Below are positions 58,260 through 64,000 of a stretch of DNA of 64,000 nucleotides, in pieces. The DNA is taken from NCBI GenBank assembly GCA_002839995.1, contig PGZC01000004.1, forward strand, positions 78,192 to 142,191. Reading direction: 5' to 3'. How positions within the stretch are numbered: the first letter of the stretch is position 1; every line of letters begins with the position of its first letter. The DNA comes from Gammaproteobacteria bacterium HGW-Gammaproteobacteria-4. Its GTDB lineage: Bacteria; Pseudomonadota; Gammaproteobacteria; Xanthomonadales; Xanthomonadaceae. The notes below the pieces were generated by a model. It worked only from the letters and a program-made list of their open reading frames with translations, was not told where the DNA came from and made no database searches. The position numbers were made by a program, and so were the translations under genes.

Positions 58260-59120
58260 ATGAACGCAAACACCGACATCGACAACATTGATCGCCCGCG
58301 CACCGTGGCTCATATCCATAAAGGCCAGGCGACCTCCGACGGCGCCGGCGTGCGGCTGGTGCGCATGCTGGGCACCGCGCAACTGCCCGATCTGGATCCG
58401 TTCCTGATGCTCGATGCCTTTGGCTCGGACAAGCCCGGCGATTACATTGCCGGTTTTCCCGATCATCCGCACCGCGGCTTCGAGACGGTGACCTACATGC
58501 TCGATGGCCGTATGCGCCATCGCGACAACCACGGCCATGAGGGCCTGCTCGGCCCGGGCAGCGTGCAGTGGATGAGTGCCGGTCGCGGCATCGTGCATTC
58601 GGAAATGCCGGAACAGCTCGAAGGCTTGATGCGCGGCTTTCAGTTGTGGCTCAACCTGCCGGCGCGCGACAAGATGAGTGCACCGCGCTATCAGGAATAT
58701 GCTGCCGAGCAGATCCCGGTGTTTGCGCCGTCAGCCGGGGTGCGGGTGAAAGTGATCGCTGGCCGACTGGGCGACATCGTGGGCGTGATCGAGCAGCCGG
58801 CGACCGATCCGGTTTACCTCGATGCTGCGCTCGACGCCGGCGCCGAAATCGCGTTGCCGGTGCCGCCCGGTCACAGCGCATTCGTGCATGTCTACGAAGG
58901 TGCGGCGCAAGTGCATGGCACCCGCGTTGCCGCGAGCGAACTGGCGGTACTCAACGATGGCGACGGGGTGCGGGTGACAGGTGGCGATACAGTCACCCGA
59001 CTGCTGCTGATCGCTGGCCGGCCGCTGCGCGAGCCGGTGGCACGGCATGGCCCGTTTGTGATGAACACCCAGGCCGAGCTGGTGCAGGCGTTCAACGATT
59101 ATCGCGCCGGGCGGTTTTGA
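58260..59120 (+). CDS. Pirin-family cupin protein
   Basis: 286 aa, bicupin. The first cupin holds the metal ligands in FPDHPHRGFETVTYMLDG and HRDNHG...EMPEQ, typical of pirins (quercetinase-like or regulatory). The second cupin ends with RLLLIAGRPLREPVARHGPFVMN. The function of most bacterial pirins is not settled. It is a single gene, 113 nt from the convergent TRAP-binding protein gene. Confidence 0.92.
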   Translation: MNANTDIDNIDRPRTVAHIHKGQATSDGAGVRLVRMLGTAQLPDLDPFLMLDAFGSDKPGDYIAGFPDHPHRGFETVTYMLDGRMRHRDNHGHEGLLGPGSVQWMSAGRGIVHSEMPEQLEGLMRGFQLWLNLPARDKMSAPRYQEYAAEQIPVFAPSAGVRVKVIAGRLGDIVGVIEQPATDPVYLDAALDAGAEIALPVPPGHSAFVHVYEGAAQVHGTRVAASELAVLNDGDGVRVTGGDTVTRLLLIAGRPLREPVARHGPFVMNTQAELVQAFNDYRAGRF

Positions 59121-59233
59121 CAGCGCTACTTCGTGCCGCGCGCATGGACCCGCGCGAGCGGCCGGCGTTTCGTCCGCTATCCGGGCCACCGGCCGTTGGA
59201 CGAACTGCAACGAAACGCCGGTACAGTGCGCGC

Positions 59234-60331
59234 TCAGCCACGTACGGCGTAGATGTCCTTTTCGGCATAACGCGCGTAATCGTACAGGCGCCGCAGGTAG
59301 GCCTTCTGCTGCGTCCACACCTCGCTTGCGGTCGGGTCGGCTGCGGCGGCGGCATCGACCACCTCGGCAGCGACGTCCTTGAGTCGGGCCAGTACGGCGT
59401 CGGGCAGGCGTCGCACGTCCACGCCCTCGCTCTTGAGTTGTTCCATCGCTTCCATGTTGCGGGCGTTGTAGTCGTCCAGCATCTCGCCGTTTACCGCGCG
59501 GGCAGCGCTGCGCACGATCGCCTGCAGGTCGGGCGGTAGCGTGGCCCACGCCTCCAGGTTGATGTCGAGCTCGAAGGTGACGTTGGGTTCCTGCCAACCG
59601 GGGGTGTAGTAATACCTGGCTGCCTTGTGCAGGCCCAGTGCCTGATCGTTGTACGGGCCGATCCATTCGGTGGCATCGATCGCGCCGGTCTGCAATGCGG
59701 TGAAGATTTCGCCGGCGGGCAGGTTGACCACGGTGCCGCCCATGCGGGTCAGCACCTCGCCGCCCAAGCCGGGCGTGCGCATCTTCAGGCCTTTGAAATC
59801 GTCAACCGAACGGATTTCCTTGTTGAACCAGCCGGCCGTCTGCACGCCGGTCGCACCGCAGGCCATCGGCAGGATGCCGAACGGTTTGTATACATCCTCC
59901 CAAAGCTGGATGCCGCCACCGCGGTATAGCCAGGCGTTCATCTCCTGCGCGGTCGGGCCAAACGGCAGGGCGCAGAAGAACTGTGCTGCCGGTACCTTCC
60001 CCTTCCAGTAATACGCGGCGCTGTGTCCCAGTTCGGCAGTGCCGCGCGACACGGCGTCGAACACTTCCAGCGCCGGGACCAGTTCACCTGCCGCGTAGAT
60101 CTTCACTTTCAGGCGACCACCGCTCATGGCATCGACCAGCGTCGCGAAGCGTTCGGCACCGACACCGACACCGGGGAAGTTTTTCGGCCACGAGGTCACC
60201 ATCTTCCATTCGATGATTTTGCCCGCGCCATATTGCTGCGGGGCGCCATTGGTACCCGTCGGCTTGCCGCAGCCGGTCAATGCGGCTGCGGCGAGGCCGG
60301 ATCCCGCGATCAGTAGTTGGCGACGTTTCAT
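59234..60331 (-). CDS. TRAP transporter substrate-binding protein, DctP family
   Basis: 365 aa. Lipoprotein-type signal (MKRRQLLIAGSGLAAAALTGC). The start RRQLL is close to a Tat motif. The DctP fold is recognisable: FAALVDAMSGGRL-like region, the KMRTPGLGGEVLTRMGG ligand-binding arginine and GAIDATEWIGPYND. This subgroup resembles the alpha-keto-acid (TakP) and mannitol/chloroaromatic binding proteins, so a keto or hydroxy acid is likely. It is transcribed away from the two membrane genes, which lie 276 nt off on the other strand. Confidence 0.88.
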   Translation of the reverse strand: MKRRQLLIAGSGLAAAALTGCGKPTGTNGAPQQYGAGKIIEWKMVTSWPKNFPGVGVGAERFATLVDAMSGGRLKVKIYAAGELVPALEVFDAVSRGTAELGHSAAYYWKGKVPAAQFFCALPFGPTAQEMNAWLYRGGGIQLWEDVYKPFGILPMACGATGVQTAGWFNKEIRSVDDFKGLKMRTPGLGGEVLTRMGGTVVNLPAGEIFTALQTGAIDATEWIGPYNDQALGLHKAARYYYTPGWQEPNVTFELDINLEAWATLPPDLQAIVRSAARAVNGEMLDDYNARNMEAMEQLKSEGVDVRRLPDAVLARLKDVAAEVVDAAAAADPTASEVWTQQKAYLRRLYDYARYAEKDIYAVRG

Positions 60332-60607
60332 GCAGTGTTCTCCTCGGTTGCGGCAAAGGGTGTTGCGCGAGTCGGCGGACGAAGCGCGGGTTGTTTTTCA
60401 TCAGGCGATGCCTGGCAATCGCTACTCTGGCGTTCCGGATCGACATGGCAAGGCACTACACTAACGGCAATCGGGGGCCAATGGCTGTCTGCAAGCGCGC
60501 ATTGCGACTAAAGTCGAAATGATAAACGCTGGCATACTCTGGCCTGTTGGCGCGATTGGCGTACTGGCGAATCGACCATCACGCGTTACCTACGATCAGG
60601 CTCTTGC

Positions 60608-61142
60608 ATGTCCGACACCCTGTCACCTGCTCTGCGTATTGCCCGCGCTCTGGATGCGGTGACCGGTCGCTTCGGGCAGGCGTGCGCGTGGCTGACCGTG
60701 TTTCTGGTGCTGGGCACCGCGTTGGTGGTCGTGCTGCGTTACGGTTTTGGCATTGGCGCCATCGCGCTGCAGGAGGCGGTGCTGTACAGCCACGCGCTGG
60801 TGTTCATGGGCGCAGCGGGTTGGGTGTTGCAGCGCAACGCCCATGTGCGTGTCGATATTTTCTATCATCATTTCAGCAGCCGGCGGCAAGCGCTCGTGGA
60901 TCTGCTCGGCACCGTGCTGTTCCTGTTTCCGTTCTGCTTGTTCCTCGGTTGGGCCAGTTGGGACTATGTCGGCAATGCCTGGCAAACCCACGAGGGCTCC
61001 AACGAGTCGGGCGGCCTGCCGTTCGTCTACCTGCAAAAAAGCATCATCCTGGTCCTGGTCGCCAGCTTGTTGCTGCAGGGCGTTTCCGAGGCGATCAAGG
61101 CGGTGTGCACATTGCGTGGTCGGGGCGAGGCGGCGGTGACGC

Positions 61143-61150
<8 letters not shown>
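60608..61150 (+). CDS. TRAP transporter small permease, DctQ family
   Basis: 180 aa with four membrane helices (about 20-45, 52-75, 92-115, 137-160). It is the small membrane subunit of a sodium-driven TRAP transporter and pairs with the DctM protein whose start it overlaps by 8 nt. The motif QEAVLYSHALVFMGAAGWVL is typical. The regulatory region of the whole system lies in 60332-60607. Confidence 0.9.
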
Positions 61151-62519
<1,369 letters not shown>

Positions 62520-62563
62520 TGGCGATTTGTCGGTCGGTGCGCGGCTCAAGGTAGACTGCGGCC

Positions 62564-63073
62564 ATGGACGCCAACGCAATTCCCACCGACGCCGAGTTGC
62601 ATCGCCTGGCCATTGCCGCAGGCGAGCAGTTGAAGGCAAACCGGCTGATGCTGGTCACCGCGGAAAGCTGCACCGGTGGCTGGATCGCGAAGATGATCAC
62701 CGATATTCCAGGTTGTTCGGAGTGGTTCGATAGCGGCGTCGCAGCCTACAGCTACGAAGCCAAGCAGGCGCTGCTGGGGGTGCGGCCGGAAACCCTGGTC
62801 GAGCACGGTGCGGTCAGCGCCGAAACCTGTCTGGAGATGGTGTCCGGGGCGCTGATCGCCTCCGGCGCCAACGTGGCGGTCGCCGTGACCGGCATCGCCG
62901 GCCCGGGTGGCGGCGGTACCGACAAGCCGGTGGGGACGGTCTGGATCGGCTGGAAGCGCCGCGGCGGCTATCCCAAGGCCGAGTTGTTTCATTTCGCCGG
63001 CGATCGCGAGGCGGTGCGGCGGCAGACCGTGGCGCAGGCGCTGCACGGAATACTGAAAATGCTTACCCCTTGA
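62564..63073 (+). CDS. pncC: Nicotinamide-nucleotide amidohydrolase PncC (CinA C-terminal family)
   Basis: 169 aa. Motifs VTAESCTGGWIAKMITDIPGCSEWFDSGVA... and AVTGIAGPGGGGTDKPVGTV are diagnostic of the CinA C-terminal domain, which deamidates NMN in pyridine nucleotide recycling. It is the stand-alone short form. It lies directly before recA, a very common gene order in proteobacteria. ATG 62564. Confidence 0.95.
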   Translation: MDANAIPTDAELHRLAIAAGEQLKANRLMLVTAESCTGGWIAKMITDIPGCSEWFDSGVAAYSYEAKQALLGVRPETLVEHGAVSAETCLEMVSGALIASGANVAVAVTGIAGPGGGGTDKPVGTVWIGWKRRGGYPKAELFHFAGDREAVRRQTVAQALHGILKMLTP

Positions 63074-63130
63074 TCAGCAAAACGCCGACGGCGCCATCAC
63101 CCGCTATGGGATAATTTGAATTCGTGGCGA

Positions 63131-63166
63131 GGCTTGCAGCTGTCTCAGCTCCTGAGACAGCAAGCC
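63131..63166 (+). other. Strong hairpin in the recA leader
   Basis: ggctt-gca-gctgtctcag-ctc-ctgagacagc-aagcc: a 10-bp perfect stem plus a 5-bp outer stem with a 3-nt bulge. A -10-like GATAAT lies just upstream (63110-63115), so the hairpin would sit near the mRNA 5' end, about 37 nt before the recA start. It does not match known LexA boxes. Confidence 0.55.
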
Positions 63167-63202
63167 GTTACGCTGTGCGCAACCGACAATGAGGATTTCC
63201 CG

Positions 63203-64000
63203 ATGGACGAGAACAAGAAGCGTGCCCTGGCTGCGGCGCTGGCCCAGATCGACAAGCAGTTCGGCAAGGGGGCGGTGATGCGCATGGGCGACAAGAGCGT
63301 CGAGCCGGCCGAGGTGATCGGTACCGGATCGTTGATGCTCGATATCGCGCTCGGCATCGGCGGCCTGCCCAAGGGCCGGGTGGTGGAAATCTACGGCCCG
63401 GAATCCTCGGGCAAGACCACGCTGACCCTGCAGGTGATTGCCGAATGCCAGAAGGCCGGCGGTACCGCTGCTTTCATCGATGCCGAGCACGCGCTCGATC
63501 CGATCTATGCGCAAAAGCTGGGCGTCAACATCGATGATCTGCTGGTCAGCCAGCCCGATACCGGCGAGCAGGCATTGGAAATCGCCGACATGCTGGTGCG
63601 CTCGAACTCGGTGGACGTCGTGGTGGTCGATTCGGTCGCCGCACTCACACCCAAGGCCGAAATCGAGGGCGAAATGGGCGAGATGCAGGTTGGCCTGCAG
63701 GCGCGTTTGATGAGCCAGGCGCTGCGCAAGCTCACCGGCAACATCAAGCGCAGCAATTGCATGGTGATCTTCATCAACCAGTTGCGCATGAAGATCGGCA
63801 ACATGATGCCGGGCCAGAACCCGGAGACCACCACCGGCGGCAATGCGCTCAAGTTCTATGCCTCGGTGCGCCTCGATATCCGCCGCATCGGCGCGGTCAA
63901 GAAGGGCGACGAGATCATCGGCAACCAGACCAAGATCAAGGTGGTGAAAAACAAGATGGCGCCGCCGTTCAAGATCGTGTTGACCGAAATCCTGTACGGC
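63203..64000 (+). CDS. recA: Recombinase RecA, N-terminal part
   Basis: The first 266 codons; the gene runs past the window end. [20 protein letters not shown], Walker [13 protein letters not shown], the DAEHALDP and [20 protein letters not shown] segments and [20 protein letters not shown] are all standard. RecA binds single-stranded DNA, drives homologous recombination and triggers the SOS response. GAGGATTT precedes the ATG. Confidence 0.97.
   Translation, partial: MDENKKRALAAALAQIDKQFGKGAVMRMGDKSVEPAEVIGTGSLMLDIALGIGGLPKGRVVEIYGPESSGKTTLTLQVIAECQKAGGTAAFIDAEHALDPIYAQKLGVNIDDLLVSQPDTGEQALEIADMLVRSNSVDVVVVDSVAALTPKAEIEGEMGEMQVGLQARLMSQALRKLTGNIKRSNCMVIFINQLRMKIGNMMPGQNPETTTGGNALKFYASVRLDIRRIGAVKKGDEIIGNQTKIKVVKNKMAPPFKIVLTEILYG

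Noticed and set aside
63131..63166. LexA-binding site at recA
   Set aside because: The half-sites CTGT and ACAG are 13 nt apart, not 8, and the palindrome is continuous like an RNA hairpin.

Overview
The window looks like a piece of a GC-rich gammaproteobacterial chromosome, most plausibly from the Lysobacterales (Xanthomonadales), perhaps Rhodanobacteraceae-like. The signs are the gene order comEC-exbB-exbD-msbA-lpxK-kdsB, an Oar-type TonB-dependent receptor, a NAD-type isocitrate dehydrogenase, ppk-ppx next to phoR-phoB, and many GTAG/GTGG-headed REP palindromes between genes. This placement is inference from gene content; no search was run.

Layout. 1-5.4 kb: the end of comEC, then a tightly overlapping operon for proton-channel proteins and lipid A/Kdo synthesis and export, closed by a terminator and a tRNA-Pro. 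5.6-10.4 kb: an RhlE-type helicase, a repeat-filled gap, a tandem universal stress protein, an NlpC/P60 peptidase and an FKBP isomerase. 10.4-15.0 kb: a four-gene sphingoid-base cluster (acyl-AMP ligase, ceramide-reductase-like epimerase, acyl carrier protein, serine palmitoyltransferase). A polysaccharide-type flippase and a possible Tam41-like nucleotidyltransferase converge on it. 17.6-21.4 kb: a metallophosphoesterase, LptG, LptF and an LptA-like protein. 21.5-27 kb: a class III aminotransferase, an alkyltransferase-like protein, a rhomboid protease and rpsF-rpsR-rplI. 27.4-33 kb: the TonB-dependent receptor, tilS, a broken brnT with intact brnA, and a tilS 5' remnant.

33.1-43.7 kb is the most striking region. 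It carries two decaheme cytochrome/outer-membrane porin pairs of the MtrA/DmsE-MtrB/PioB type, a monoheme cytochrome, and an inner-membrane protein that fuses nine c-type heme sites to a b-type cytochrome domain, as in CbcL of Geobacter. Together these could carry electrons from the quinone pool across the periplasm and outer membrane, or in reverse. Two nearly identical promoters, each with a TTGAC-N4-GTCAA palindrome 31 nt centre-to-centre from a GATACT -10 element, precede the two cytochrome blocks. They suggest shared control by a CRP/FNR-family regulator.

43.9-49.7 kb: ppx, ppk, phoR and phoB (phosphate economy), with a candidate Pho box. 49.8-53.5 kb: a BepA-like protease, glutaredoxin, an AhpD-like protein and isocitrate dehydrogenase. 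53.8-57.2 kb: an ATP-grasp ligase, an OlsF-like two-domain acyltransferase (possible aminolipid synthase) and a DinB-fold protein in one operon. 57.3-63.1 kb: a lipoprotein, a pirin, a TRAP transporter and pncC. The window ends inside recA. No insertion sequence, prophage or CRISPR array was seen. Most of the non-coding DNA is REP-type palindromes of at least three families.
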